NCBI RefSeq assembly: GCF_005239225.2 | Contig: NC_133294.1 | Coordinates: 3,534,001 to 3,598,000 of the forward strand | Source: Populus alba | Lineage: Eukaryota > Streptophyta > Magnoliopsida > Malpighiales > Salicaceae | Length of the DNA: 64,000 nucleotides | Direction: 5' to 3' | Shown here: one piece after another, positions 24,769-44,165 of the stretch | Position numbering within the stretch: the first letter of the stretch is position 1 | Layout: each line of letters opens with the position of its first letter | Made by a program: the position numbers and the translations under genes | The notes under the pieces: model-generated | Told to the model about the DNA's origin: nothing | Database searches by the model: none | Seen by the model: only the letters and a program-made list of their open reading frames with translations

Positions 24769-25720
24769 TTTTTTTATTATGGTTTTTAAACCTAGCCCAG
24801 TCAACCCCCTAGCACATCCATGGTCACAAGTCGAGTGGGTTGATCAGGGTTACCCGAGTAACTAATTTTTTATTTTAAAAATATATTAAAATAACATTAT
24901 TTTGATAAAAAAAAATTTACAAAAAAAATTCAATGGGTTTTAAGACAAATTCTAAAAAAAAAACTAAAAAGAATTTAATGAAGAAATTAGGTCCTTATTT
25001 TTTTTATCATGTTTTTTAAACTCGACTTAGGGGTTGATTCTAAGTAACTCCTAGGTCACAAAGTCGAGTAAGTTAACCTAAGTTACCTAAATCAATTGAT
25101 TTTTTTATTCTACAAGAATGTCAAAATTATATTTTTTATAAAGATTTAACAAATAAAATTAAGTTTTGAAAAAATATAACAAAAAATGTAGTCCTTATTT
25201 ATTTGATTGTGGTTTTTAATTACATTTTTTTTCTTGGTTTCATCCCCTTGCATTTATTTTATTAAAGATTTTGCTTCTTGATTTTTTTAGATTTGTCTTT
25301 TATAATGTGTTGTGAGACTCATAACTGAGGTCATGAATTTAGAAAGTTAGCTTTAGTGAACTTCTATTTTTTTAGCATATTTTTTTTGAAATTTTATTTT
25401 TTATTATCTGATTGGTTATGAATTAATCTCTGTTATTTTTTTCATTTTTTTTCTTTGGAATTATCTCAATCTCACGTCCCGAGTTACAGAGTCGATAAAT
25501 TGACTTGAGTTGATTCGAATATTTTATATTGTCACTTTTTTTATTTTCTATATGTCAATTTTTTTTTAATTTAGTTTATTTGTTGCCATTATTATTTTTA
25601 AAAGCATTATTAGATTAGTTGAAGTTATTAAACTCGGTTGACTAAAAAACCAAATTGTCTATTATTTTTAACTCCTAAGTTTAGCATGAAGTTTTTTTTT
25701 TTAACTTTAAAAACAAAATA
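24769..25720. repeat. Diverged tandem AT-rich repeat (period about 200-230 bp)
   Basis: Imperfect direct copies begin near 24769, 24999 and 25198, each starting with a T-run and a GGTTTTTAA-like box followed by a GTCGAGT/AAGTTAACC-like block. The following 25240-25700 resembles the repeat family at 51.6-53.1 kb (phrases such as TTGACTTGAGTTGATTCG). It appears to be an old dispersed repeat of unknown class. Confidence 0.55.
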
Positions 25721-26630
25721 GGCCATCCACGATATAGCAAGGGTCATCTATCTAATATATACTACACAACCCAACAATCGAGTGGCAAATTGAACGGTTT
25801 GAGTGAAGTCATTAAATTAATTATAATAACATTGATTAAATCTCATTTTTCAAACAATATTAACAATACACTCGGAACCATAGAGGAGGTGTTACGTTCA
25901 CTAAAATCCCGAAGCTGCTCTTGATCGCTTGGAGCATAATCCCCAAAAAATCCTTGGAATATCCAGTGGTTTTTCTCCCACCAACGACAGAACAGTGGTT
26001 AGGTGAAGTACTCACAACAAACTCAACAAGAGAATCCAGACCGTCCATTTAGCCCCAACCAAACCCTGCATCTCGCCACGTGTCCACCAACATAAGCCTG
26101 CAATATTTTCATATTGCCCAAAATACCCTCAGATCTGTGGGCCAGGCAGCAACTACCTCTCCGGGTCCCCCCACCCACATGGTCCCTTAATTAGGAAAAC
26201 TTGTTCAAATCAATTACTATGTTTTAATTTCTATCAAATTAAGGCTGCTATTTCGCCTTTTACACTCTTACTTCAACCTATTTACTTATAAATTATTTAT
26301 AGACACCGAACACTAACTGATTTTAGATGGGCAGGTTCCTATATATAATTATGTTTTTGAATGGATTTGAAATCCTTATTATTTTTGGTTTATGAGCATG
26401 TATGTTTGTGCAAGTATTTATAATTTAACAAAAAAAAATAAGTAAAAGGGCTGATTGATAACATATAAAACATAAAAGGACTATGTTGGGGACGGAGATT
26501 CCAATGATTCGGAACCGAAACACAAGTATAGGGTCCTTTTAACACACTCTCACTCACTCCCTCTTACAACTCTTACAACGTAAAAACAAAAGGAACCTAA
26601 ACGGAGTGTAGTTAGGTGTAACTACCAAAG
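25721..26630. other. Upstream region of the PFP beta gene
   Basis: No gene seen. It contains a perfect CACGTG G-box and, just before the start codon, a CT-rich leader (about 26540-26580), consistent with a plant 5' untranslated region. Confidence 0.5.
26077..26082 (+). promoter_or_regulatory. G-box (CACGTG)
   Basis: Sits in GCCACGTGTCC about 550 bp upstream of the PFP beta start codon. G-boxes of this ABRE-like form bind bZIP and bHLH factors in plants; function here is inferred from motif and position only. Confidence 0.35.
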
Positions 26631-31941
<5,311 letters not shown>

Positions 31942-34413
31942 GTGTATTGATAGGTGCAAATTTATGCTCTTCAGAGAGCTGCAAAGTTCTTGGGACAGGC
32001 ATGAGATCTCTTTTTTTTTTTTTTTGGTTTTCATTGCTGCTATCTGATTTGAGAGTTCTGGCTTTTTTGTTTGTTTATTGGATGATAATCCTGGGAAACT
32101 CAGATCTACATCCATCAATTGAACTTGTACGTTTGAACCTTCAGGTTCCTTTCATAAAAATGAATAATTTTATGGCTTCGCCAAAATAGTAGTGAATCTT
32201 TTGGCCCCCATCTTCACGATCATGGTCGTCATTGAAGAAACACATGCATTTAAGATCAAGGCCTTGCAATTGTGGCAAAAGATAAGCTGACATGAACATA
32301 TGTTCCAAGAACATTTATCATGGCAGGATTGATTTTATTCAAATGTTATGTTCATCTTCATCCATGACTCCATGTACTTTATCAACTGAAATTGACAGGA
32401 AATGCAATTCTATTTAGATGATATTGGTCCTACTTGTATCTAACTGCTAGTTTCTTTCTTTTCAATAGTAATGAATTTGAGTCCATCGAAAGTGTTTTTA
32501 CTTTTCTTTTTCTTCTTTTTGGATTAGATGGTTAGGGTTACTGTTGGAATCAATTCATATAAGTTTTGTGGATGATTTTAAAAATATGTTCTTTAAAGAT
32601 AGGAAGCAAATCTTTTTCATACAAAGCCGAAAGGGATTTTAAGCACTTTTTTTTAATCTATCAAACAAAAAGAAAGGATCCCAAAAAGGATTTGAAACTT
32701 TTGCTTTCAAACAGAAAATTTTCTTTGCCTTTTTTTTAATTATTATTATTATTCTTTACTTTTTTTATGATTTCTTTCTAAAAGTTCCATGTATAGATCA
32801 CATGCTTTGTTTGCTTGGCTTTTCAATTTCCTCTTTACACGTTACTGGAAAATCTCATGTACATGTCACCTTGCTTCTTTATCCGCCGTTTCCTTTTTAT
32901 TTCTTTTTCTATAGAAATCAGCTTCTTTTTTATGGCTTCAATTTTGTATGACATGATCTTCTAGGGTGCAATTTGATATTTTCTAATTCAGTTTCAACGT
33001 CTTGTAATAGGAGTTTTATTTTCAATTTTTTATTTTTTCATGAGCGAATAAATGTTTTTTCAACTTTTTTTCACGAGGATATTCAGTTTTTTTATTATTA
33101 TTATTATTTTCAAATATAAACAAATAATGTTTTTGGCCTCATAAAATACAAACAGCTATCTTTTGCGGTATTTTGGTTTTTTTTTTTCATAGATATTTTG
33201 TATAATTAAGAGGATCATGGAGGTGTTGTAGTATGTTCACATTATATTTTTTTATTTTTTAATCAAAAAGTTGGTAGCACTTGTTTTACACACCTTCAAC
33301 GAGTGGGCCAATAAGGAGGCGTGGAGACGCTTCCTAGTGGTTAAATCTAGTTATCCGTTGTATGATTAGATGTGCAATCGTGCTCTTCAACATGGAGCAA
33401 CACATGTAGATATATCATGATTGAATTATCATCGGTGATTGATTGTTTGTGTTTTTTTTTTTCTTTCTCACCTGATAACTAAAGTACATAATTATAATTA
33501 TTCTTTTTTTGTTTGTTGTTTGCTTTGGTCTGGCAACTATGAATGATGCTAGATCCAGGTTTGGGTTTGACATGGGTGCTAGATTCAAGCACCTGGGTCA
33601 AAAAAATTAAAATTTTTCAACAACATAATTGAACTGTAAAAACAAAAATTGTTTCATTAAAATAAGATTTTTCATTTATATGCAGTAGAATTTTACTACA
33701 ATTTTTTTTGCGCAAATTATTTTATAAATTTTTTATATTTAAAGAAAAAAGAATAAAAAAAAATATCAAGTTTCTAAGTGATTTATTTTATGTTTTCAAA
33801 AATAAACTTTTTTTTTTTTGTATACATTGTGGATGAAAATATTAGTTTTTTGTTTCCATCCAAGTTTGGTCAGTTTATTAAAGGTTTTTAAATTTGAGAT
33901 GTTGCATGATTTAATTGTCAAAGTTTGTTGTAAAAAAGTTTATTCTACATTATAACTATTAGAATATAGGAAAATCTGAAATATATAATCACAAGGGAAA
34001 ACTTTGAACTTTTAAATTTATATATCATGTTGTAGGAATGCAAATATTGTATATTTAAAAGATTTTATGTCTTTTTAAATATTTTAATTTGTGTAATTTT
34101 GTAAATGATTTATTCACTAAAATTAGAGATTAATAAAAAAAATGAGTGAATTTTAAGGATGGATGTGGTTAATGTCCTAAAATAAAATAAAGAAATATAG
34201 AAAAGATAAAAATATATTTGGTTAAAAAAAAAAAAAATACAAAATAAATATATTTTTAAAATAATTATAAGTGAATTCTTATATTTAAAAAAAAAAAAAT
34301 ACATAAGCCTGACATAATTATCAAACCCAGATACTTGGGTCATGCTAGATCCAAATGCAGGTCTGGCACAACATATTATTTATAATATTGATTTGCTGCT
34401 GGCAGTAGTATGG

Positions 34414-34418
34414 AAAAA

Positions 34419-34449
<31 letters not shown>
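34414..34449 (+). repeat. A-run plus (GAA)n microsatellite
   Basis: Thirteen A residues followed by about seven and a half GAA units. Confidence 0.9.
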
Positions 34450-34450
<1 letters not shown>

Positions 34451-35572
34451 GGTACTTGCATTAATATGAAGTTCTTTAGGGAAAAAAAATGCTGTCCTTG
34501 ATAGCACACATATGATGCAAATGATCTTAGTTTATAGACTTAGCTTAATAGTAGAGCACTATCTCTTATCTGTTCTAATACGTACGTACACACCAAGCAG
34601 TCAAGCACCATAGCTCATATATACCAGCCTCGTCTCGAGCAATAATTGAGGGAATTCACTTCAGAAGGTGCAAGAAACGTTCTTTTGCATGTGATAATAG
34701 TCACAATTTCGGTTTTCTTTACATCATTGTGAAAGGCCATACAATAATAGAATAACAACAATAGTGCTGGACAAGCATCACATCATAACCACCCAAAAAA
34801 AAGCGTTTTTTTTTTTAATTAAGCATATTAAAAAATAAAATAACCTTGTACATAAAATATTTTTAAAAATAGTATTTTAAAGAATTGCAGGTTACAAATT
34901 GTAAAATGAGTTGGCATAATTTACAAAAAAAATATAATAAAAAAAGAAAAAAAAAGATTTTGAAAACGTATCAAAACTTCAATGATTGACAATACTAATA
35001 TTGTCAAAAATATTTCGACAAAATAAATTTAACAATACCAAAAAATATTATCAATAATAATCAAAGTGATCTATATAAATTGTTCAAAAGCAAGTAAATA
35101 TCACCATCTTTGAACAGTTTATATGACCTACTTCATTTATCATAGATAATATTTCTATGTTGTTAAATTTATCTCATCAAGTGTTTTTTTAGCAGGTAGT
35201 GTTGTTTTTAGAATTTTAATTTACTTCTAAGATTAGTTTTCATCTTTTTTTCCCTTCTTTCTCTATCGTTTTTTTTTTTAATTATAAATTATATCAGACC
35301 ATTCTGTAATTTGAGAAAGTCACTAATAATACTTTCTTCCAACTTTTCGTGTTTAGATGCTATTTTTAAAATATTTTCTAAACTGTTTTATTTTTAAAAT
35401 ATCTTATTGGGCTAGAGTACAAAAAAACTCCAGAAAAAAGGAAGTATACATGCTCATGGGTTCAGGGAAGAATATACATGCTCATGGGAGAGTGATAATA
35501 GGAGTAAAAGAACTCCTTTTTATACAATGACAAGAACCATAAGCAAAACCAAAGTCAAAGAGTGTGCTAATC

Positions 35573-35594
35573 GAGAGAGAGAGAGAGAGAGAGA
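35573..35594 (+). repeat. (GA)n microsatellite
   Basis: Eleven uninterrupted GA units, at the edge of the less AT-rich patch at 35.4-35.9 kb. Confidence 0.9.
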
Positions 35595-35660
35595 AGTGGT
35601 GAAGTGAAACCCAAGGTCTAGTGCTCTGAAGCACATGGTCCAACCACATAGTCATCACCA

Positions 35661-35846
35661 TTACCGATGTCCAATAATCATGGCTTTTGTTTTAGCTTCA
35701 CCTTCATCATTGGCCATGGCCAAGGTACTCTTTCCGACTAGATTACCTGTGTATTGGCCACCGTGAGCTCGAGGCATAAAGCCATGACACTGGTGCATGG
35801 GTCCACCCGAATTCCAGTCGTGATAGTTACTCCATGCTCCGGGCAT
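35661..35846 (-). other. Short open frame in a GC-elevated patch, function unknown
   Basis: 61 codons on the minus strand, rich in Gly, His and Met, ending in a TAA. An in-frame TAA lies just upstream of the ATG. The composition differs sharply from the AT-rich flanks, which is why it is listed. I recognise no family. It could be an exon remnant, a conserved noncoding RNA gene or chance. Confidence 0.2.
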
Positions 35847-38824
35847 CGGAGCCAGAGGTGATTAGTGTTGGTATGATTTTACCTTCACCAACACCACCTT
35901 CTTACCTGCCTGAGTTATTGTTCTTCCAACCTCCATAAATTAGATTAAGAAAAAAAAAACATTGTTTTTGGGAAACGCGTTTCCAAACAGGTCGTCAGTT
36001 ATGGTTGTGACAGCAATAATTTCTCCATTTGTAGTAACCATTTAAATGCAGAGCATATCCACTACTATCTCTTTAAATGATCGAGTTTTTTTCAGTACTT
36101 TTTTTGTTTTTTTTTTTTTGGAAAGGTTATTAAGGTTCTATTTTGTAATGTGATTAGGGTTTTGTTTTTGCCCAACAAGAAGTTTTAAAAAATATATAAT
36201 TTGTAATTTTTTAAAACCTGTTTTTTAAAATTATAATTACAAAAATTATCACAACAACAACATTAAATATTGACTCTAATGTTTTTGTTATTGTATATGT
36301 ATTATTTAAATGGGTTTGTTGTATTAATTCAGATTAGTTTTTGTATAGATGATATTGGCCTAAAAAAGTTATATTGAATACTTATTATAAAGTTCAAACT
36401 CAAAAATTTAAGGATGAGGGTTAAATGATTATTATGACAAAAAATAACTATAATTAATGTTTTATCTAATAATTAGATTAGGATAAAATTTAATTAAGAA
36501 ATTTTAGAGGCATAGTTTTATAAAGATTTTAATATTTTAGGGCTTCAAGATCCCTATTGCTATTTTATCAAAGATATATATAAAGAATCAAAAGTGACAT
36601 GATAAGCAAATTAACATATGAAATTCACCATCCTCTCTTTTTTTGTAATTACAAATTTAAAGTATTGTTATCATTGTTTAACCAGCTGGAAATTATGATT
36701 GAATGTATGACAATCAATTATAAATATGGTGTAGCCAGCGAAAAAAGAACATGTTAAATCATGAAAGATTGCAGATCATAGATTATAGCTTGAAATGATT
36801 TCTTCACAGAAAGAACAAAGAATCAAAATAAAGCACTACTAGTTTTGTTTAGGCCAGCCTCCAACAAATTTCAGCTTGCTCGCATGTCTTTACACCCCGA
36901 AACAAGATTTATGAAACAAAATTTTTTTATTATTATTAATATTGATATTCAGGTCAGCTTGAACACACCTCGATTAATCTCGTAAACTCTGAAATTAATA
37001 ATCATATAAAACTCTAGTAGCACTGAAGTTTATAAAACTCAAATTAATAATTTTAGAAAAATAAACTTAAAACGTGATAAGTTTTATTTTTTAAAATTTT
37101 TAAAATATAATTTATATGTTATGATCCGTGTTCATCAATATTATTAAGCAGAGGAAGTCGGATAAAAAACTATAAATAGAACATACTTTTTAATCCTTGT
37201 CTAGCTCAATCATTCATTAATAATTTTTACAGTGTCATATATTCAGGCATCATATGGTAAATTCAAGAACATAAAATCAGTTATGTTTCAAATTTTTTTT
37301 TTTAAAAAAATAAATTTATATATAAAGTAAAAATATATTGTTCTTAACGATCAATAAATATATTTTTATATCATTTTGTCTATCAATGGAGGCTAATTTT
37401 ATTTTTAAATAAACTCAATAACACACTTTTACATCTGTTTAGTGAATTAAAAAATATATACATTTTTTATAGTATTGATCTTAGAACTTGAATATAAGGT
37501 GAGAAGTGAGGAAACATGGGATCTACTTGTTAAGGTTAAATTACAAATGTTTGAGGATTTATAAAGGGCCACATACAATAATTCAAGGCAAAGAGACCCT
37601 CTCATACTTTTTTCTAGTACATCATAATTCAGATGTCAAAGTGTTTTTTGTCATTATAGCATCAAGGATCATGCTGTCTCTGACTCTCTGCCTGCCATGA
37701 GTTTTCCAATGCCACAATTATTATTATTATTTTTCCCCTTTGTACATCTTGCATTATTGCGCTGAGTTGGGTCATATTTTGAGACAACATAAACAAAAAA
37801 TACGATCGTTTCTTTCGTTTATTAGTTGACTTCACAACAGCAGCTCACTTGATTTGAGTGAAATCAAGGTATTTGTTCACAACACAATAAATTGTTAATT
37901 TTTAATTAATAATGATTCACGACAATTCATTTTTTTCATTAAAAAAAAAAAAGCATTGTTATTAAGCTTGTTGATTATCCACAAATTTAAAATTATCTAA
38001 ATTGAGTTTTAAATTAAATTAAATGAAAATTAATTTAATCAGACCTACTTGATTTAATAGATGATTCAATCGATCCAATTAATTTAATTTAAAACAAAAA
38101 TTAAAAATATCATAATATGATATTATTTTAAATTAATTAAAATTAACATGATTAATTTATAACAGAACCGTAAACAACATCATGAGTTAAAACAAGTGTA
38201 GTAGCATTTTGTTTTTTTTTTAAAAAAAAAAAAAAAAAAAACCTCCATGCACAAGAGGATTCTTGACAAGAATTAACGACACAAGGTAGGTGATTGAACA
38301 GATTGTTATCAATAATAGTTGGGTTGAGAATGTGCTAATTAAATAAGGTAAAGTTTTTTTTTTTTTTTTTTGTTCCTGATGCTATATAAAATACGAAATA
38401 TTTCCTTCCATTGCAGTCTTTTAAGGTTCTATCTTATCGACTTTCCTGCTTCTTCTTTTTACCATAGAAGGGGGGGTGCAGGGATTGGAGGCCATGGCAG
38501 CATCTACAAGCTTTTTAGGCCTACCTATTGCCTAATGACCTATATAAGTATGTGTTGTATCTTTCATCAACTTGTCACGTTAAGTCTATGACTTGACAAG
38601 AATCAAGAAAGCTTTTCAGAGTACATCGATGAAGATGACATGTTACCAAACTAATAAGAGATTTGATTTGTATAAAATATTATATAGACAAATATTTTTC
38701 TGATTTTTCATACGTTTGTTTTTGTTTAAGAAAATATTCTATTAGAAAACTTATTAACCTAAATGTTTTATCATTAGTTTTAAAATTTAATTTATATATT
38801 AAAAAATATTTTCAGCTAGTAAAA

Positions 38825-41800
38825 TTTTATAAATAATAATTAGTTTATAATATCATTTAATAATTTTAATAAACATTATCTTCCCGTCACAACTTTTACC
38901 ACCACCTTTGTGGCTACCACATATGAAAACTTCACACAATAATCACAATATACCTTTGTTATACATTATTTTTCATTTATGATTGACTAACTTAAGCATT
39001 GAAGGGTCTTTTATTATGATAGAAAACTTGTTTTATAGGAGTTTATGAAGTAGCCCAACCCAAATTAGTGTGTGTTTAGCATTGTTGTAGTTTTTACGAT
39101 TGTGATTTTAAAAAATAAATTTTAGAAAAATTAAAAAATTATATCAAGGTTTCAAAAAAGAAATTTTAGTGGAATCCATACAAAACTATGATGTGTGTTG
39201 ATTAACTAAAAATTTTAAAATCTGGAGTTTGGGTAAAACGCAAACCACACTACAATACCAAACGGAGCTTTAATAAAAATTTCTCAAGAATCCACAAAGA
39301 CATGGAAAGGCCCAACTCAATTTGAAGTTTTTTTCGATTTCGTCAATTATATTTTTTTTTACTTTGTTACTTATCAAACATTCTAATTTTTTAAAAAATA
39401 AATTTATATGTAATTTTTTATTTATAAAATATTTATGCAAAATAAACTCACCCATCATCTCACCACCACCATTATCATTATTTTACTATCATTACTGATG
39501 ATACAAAAAGAAAATAGTAAACAGTTATCTTGTTTAGGCCTTAGCCCAGCGACAAACAACGAGCAACTTTGTTGTTCACTATATTGTTTGTGTAATAGTC
39601 GAACAATAAATAGTGGACAACCAAGTTGTTGGTTATTGGCCATAGCATAGCATGTTGTTTGGAATTTAGGCCCGACCCCTTTCTAGTTGGGCCACATCAA
39701 GACAAGATAGCTTTTTGGAACCCAAACTGAGCCTGACCGAATAGATGGCACGTCAAACAAATGTTTACGCCTGCACTATTACGACCTCCAAGTTGTCAGC
39801 ATGGCACTATAACCTCGTAACGCGTAGAGCTATGTCTTGTCAATGCAGTGCCGCAACCTCCTAGGCATGAATTATTAGTGTGGTACCTATCTTTCTCACT
39901 AATAGCTATCTCACATCTAGTTGTCTCATCAAAAGCTACCACAAAAGAAAAATCCATGTTCTACAAGGTAATTTAATGTGACGAGGTGTATAAATATCTC
40001 AAGCCAACAAATAAAAACACATAAGACTATATCAAGCATAACTATACATAATAATCTCAACATACCTCCGTTATACATTGTCTTCCTTTTATGGTTGACT
40101 AACTTAAACATCATAGAGTTTTATATTATAATAGAGAACTTGTTTGGTAGGAGTTCGTGTGTATTGATTAAAATTGTAGTTTTTCTCAACCAAAGTGTTA
40201 AAAGAAAGTTTTTAATTGGATCCATGTAAGATTGTATGTGTGTTGATTAATCAAATATTTTTAAATTTATAGTTGGAGTAAAACACAAATCACACCACAA
40301 TACTAAACAAAATTTTAATAAAAATTTCTCAAAAACACACAAGGCAAACTTTGAAAAATCCTAACTAAGTTTTAAGGTTTTTCCAACCTAATCTAATAAT
40401 AATTTATTTATAATAATAATTAACAATTTTAATAAACATTATCTCCCTGTCACAACTTTTACCATTGCTCGTATGGCTACCACAAATGAAAACTTCACAC
40501 AATAATCACAATATACCTTTGTTATACATTATTTTTCATTTATGATTGACTAATTTAAATATTGAAGTGTCTTCTATTATGATAAAAAACTTGTTTTGTA
40601 AGAGTTTATGAAGTAGTTCAACCCAAATTAGTGTGTGTTAGCATTGTTATAGTTTTTATAATTGTGATTTCAAAAAATAAATTTTAGAAAAGCTACAAAT
40701 CATATCAAGGTTTCAAAAAAGAGATTTTAGTGGAATTTATACAAAACTATGATGTGTGTTAATTAACTAAAACTTTAAAATCTATAGTTGGGGTAAAATG
40801 CAAAATACCAAACGGAGCCTTAATAAAAATTTCTCAAGAATCCACAAGGCCAAACATGGAAAGGCCCAACTCAGTTTGAAGTTTTTTGATTTCGTCAATT
40901 ATATATATTTTTTGATTTTGTTACTTACCAAACATTCTAAATTTTTTTTAAAATAAATTATATGTAATTTTTTTATTTATAAAATATTTATGCAAAATAA
41001 ACTCACCCATCATCTCACCATCACCATTACATCCACCTATATCTTCACCCTCACAAATACTACCATAACTACCATCATTAACACTTGTTATCATTGTTTT
41101 TTCATTATAACTCGACATCATCATCATTATTTTACTATCATTGTTGATGTTACAAAAAGAAAACAATAAACAATTATCATGTTTGGGCCTTAGCCCAGCA
41201 ACAAATAACGAGCGACTTTGTTGTTCACTATATTGCTTATGTCGTGGTCGGACAATAAATAGTGGACAACCAAGTTGTTGGTTGTTGGCCATGGCTTAGC
41301 ATGTTGTTTGGAATTTAGGCCCAATCCCTTTCTAGGTGGGCCACACCAAGACAAGATAGCTTTTTGGAAGCCAAACTGGGCCTGACCGAATAGATGGCAC
41401 GTCGAACAAATGCTTATACTTGCACTGTTACGACCTCCAAGGTGTCAGCATGGCACTACAACCTCGTAACGCGTGGAGCTATGTCTTGTCAATGCAATGC
41501 CATAACCTCCTAGGCAAGAATTATTAGTGTGGTAATCTATTTGTCTCATCAAAGGCTACCACAAAAAAAAAAAAAAAAATCCATGTTCTACAAGGTAATT
41601 TAATGTGACAAGGCGTATAAATATCTCAAGCCAACAAATAACACATAAGACCATATCAAACATAACTATACATAATAATCTCAACATACATTCGCTATAC
41701 ATTGTCTTCCTTTTATGATTGACTAACTTAAGCATAAGAGAGTTTTATATTATGATAGAGAACTTGGTGTGTTGATTAAAATAGTGGCTTTTCTCAACCA

Positions 41801-42010
41801 AAGTTTTAAGAGAAAGTTTTTAATGGAACGCATGCAAAACTATGTGTGTTGATTAATCAAATATTTTTAAATTTATAGTTACGATAAAACGCATGTTACA
41901 CCATAATACTAAACAAAATTTTAATAAAAATTTCTCAAAAACACACAGGGTCAACTTTGAAAAATCCTAACTCAGTTTAAGGTTTTTCCAACCTAATCTA
42001 TTGTATTTTT
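38825..42010. repeat. Tandem direct duplication, unit about 1.56-1.6 kb
   Basis: Copy 1 is about 38825-40390 and copy 2 about 40391-42010, aligned at an offset of 1,563 bp at their left ends (CCGTCACAACTTTTACCA near 38885 matches 40448). Copy 2 carries an extra block of about 90 bp near 41028-41120. Within each copy a left and a right part also resemble each other (TATGATTGACTAACTTAA boxes near 38980, 40095, 40541 and 41717), suggesting an ancestral dimer. Parts such as 39069-39264 have MITE-like inverted ends. The shared central block contains GGACAACCAAGTTGTTGGTT. Class unknown. Confidence 0.85.
39069..39264. mobile_element. MITE-like segment inside the 1.6-kb duplication
   Basis: Begins GTTTAGCATTGTTGTAG and ends CTACAATACCAAAC, which are imperfect inverted complements. 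A related, shorter form is in copy 2 near 40643-40810. No coding capacity. Target duplications were not resolved, so the boundaries are tentative. Confidence 0.35.
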
Positions 42011-43736
42011 TACTTTGTTACTAACCAAACGTTCTAAAAAAAACTTCATACATGTGATCTTGTTTTAGAAATATTTATGCGAAATAAACCCACCCTGAAA
42101 AAGAAACCGGCCTTGATGCTATAAAGCTGGCAGATATTAGACTTGACATTAAAATAAAAAAGAAAAACAATATCCTTTTTTTTTTTTTTTTCCAAGTTCT
42201 TGATGGTTGAACAGAGTGTCAAGAAATTTCGTACCAAATGGCCACAAGCCCACATGGTGCAGTCTCTCTTTTTGTAGGTTTTTGAAATGCACTTTTGGGA
42301 GGCAGTGATGAGGCACCAACTGCATCCTCCTCAATAATCAAACATACAATAATACAAATACCAAGACAGACTCACTCACTGCCATTAAGTGGAAAGTCAT
42401 CTCCCGTAACCCTTTCTTGTTTTTCCAACATTAAGTACATTCTTGATCTTACGCATCCCCTTGGCATTTTCCACGCAGCATCTTCCTCAATGCTTCCGGC
42501 ACTGCCCGTTCAGAAACAGATACAGTGATTTCTGCACTGTTTATCTAGATCACATCCGATCCAACAGTCACATAAATACAATTTAACCATCACTGTTGTT
42601 AAACCTAATCTTACTAGACCAGTTTTCTTGGTTGTGTTTCAAGAAAGCAGACGGTAGCTGGTGATGAACTTTAATGTATTATCTGGAATTAACTTGCCAA
42701 ACTTTAACCAGTGAGCAGATGATCATTGATTAGGCCAAGAAGGCATTGCAATTTACAGGCTAAAACAACAGCTACCTCCAAAAAGCCATGGGGCAGTTGC
42801 TGTCAAGGTGGAAGAATGAGTGAAGGGGTATGCTGTGCGAGTGTGAATGGGACCCAAAAGGGTTGATGAAATAATGCTTGTTTTTGCATGCACATGACTG
42901 ATCATTTTCCCTAAAAACAAACCTCATCAACAACACATAAAAATTAAGCCCGTATCTACCATGCAAACATCTCTTCTCTTCTCTGATCATCCTTGCTTGT
43001 TGGATTCCAAGTGCCCCACCAACTCACCGTCGCTCCTACGAGCTCACAAGCCAACCACCTAGCCCATCATCCCTAGGGGTCCACTCACGCTGTCACCTTA
43101 CACGCCCCTTTTCTTTCTTTCTTTCTTCGATTTTTAGCAATACTTTCATGATGGCAACCGTGTGAAGGATTATATTTTTATACATTTGACTTAATTTTAT
43201 ATATGTCCATCACATGGTTCAGATCCTTAGTTGATATCTTGTGGAACCCATCTTGCCATGAATCGTTGTCATGCTCACTAGTCGTTAGCTAGATCGATGT
43301 GCATTATTGTAAAGATAAGAGATCATATGGTATAATCAGCTATAATACGTGCAGTTGAGCACTTGACATGAAGGCTTCACTCACTTTCAAATCTATCTTG
43401 ATGCATGTATAGTTGGTGTTCTTGTGGGAGAAATGAAGATTGTAAGAATTTGTCCATTTCGCAATGCATCACATGTAGTATGCTGGAGGTTTCTATGCGA
43501 ACAAAGATGAATAATATGAGACAATGGCTCATCCAATTATCTAAACCAATCGAGAACTTCATGAAGGACAACTGTACGTTGGTGGGTGGCAAGCATCTTG
43601 ACATAGTGTATATTTAATTGATGTGTAATCTTGAAACTAAGACTTTTAGATTCTTTTTCTTGGGAAGAAGTGAAGTCGAGAGAGTGGTGTCTACTTGTAT
43701 GGCTATGGCGTACAAAGATTATTAGATTGTTGTTTT
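42011..43736. other. Intergenic, no gene recognised
   Basis: Less AT-rich than its surroundings from about 42.3 to 43.1 kb. Open frames on both strands (for example 42295-42528 plus, 42772-42990 minus) lack recognisable domains. A (CTTT)n run occurs at about 43112-43126. Confidence 0.4.
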
Positions 43737-43907
43737 ACTGTTTCAAAAATATTTTTTAAAAAATTTAATTTTTTTTATATTTTTAGATTATTTTGATACA
43801 TTTATATAAAAAATAATTTTTAAAAAATAAATAAAATATATTATTTTAATACATTTTCAAATGAAAAATAATTTAAAAAATAACTACAACCATATTCTCA
43901 AAAATTA
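43737..43907. mobile_element. AT-rich MITE-like copy 1
   Basis: Contains the TTTTAAAAAATAA...ATATTATTTTAATACATTTTCAAATGAAAAATAATTTAAAAA pattern also found at 44166-44285 and 46427-46617 (inspection only). Approximate ends; no target duplication confirmed. Confidence 0.4.
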
Positions 43908-44165
43908 TTTTAATCTCCATTGAAAGAACTGATTTATATTTTTCCTTTAGAGGGAAATAATGCATTGCATGCCAATTGGGTTATATTGTAGTACCTATTT
44001 ACATATCATCAAGTTTCTATTGTCTTAATATTCTATTTATTATTCATTGAATAAAATTTTTTAAATATTTAATCATTATCCAAGTGTTATTTATTTGACT
44101 ATCAAGAACAGCATTCCTCAAACTTTTATATTAAGAATGAATTAATTTTTTTATATATGTTTTTG

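Larger units (their letters stand above)
31942..38820. other. PFP beta 3' flank and gene-poor AT-rich DNA
   Basis: The first few hundred bases are the likely PFP 3' untranslated region. The rest is AT-rich with long T and A runs. A pair of ATGCTAGATCCA boxes (33547 and about 34347) brackets about 800 bp, possibly a degraded element. A less AT-rich patch lies at 35.4-35.9 kb, listed separately. I see no protein-coding gene with recognisable similarity. Confidence 0.4.

Noticed and set aside
42772..43060. Possible microRNA precursor in a GC-elevated patch
   Set aside because: I compared it from memory with common plant miRNA sequences (156, 159, 160, 164-172, 319, 390-399, 482) and found no match or obvious hairpin.
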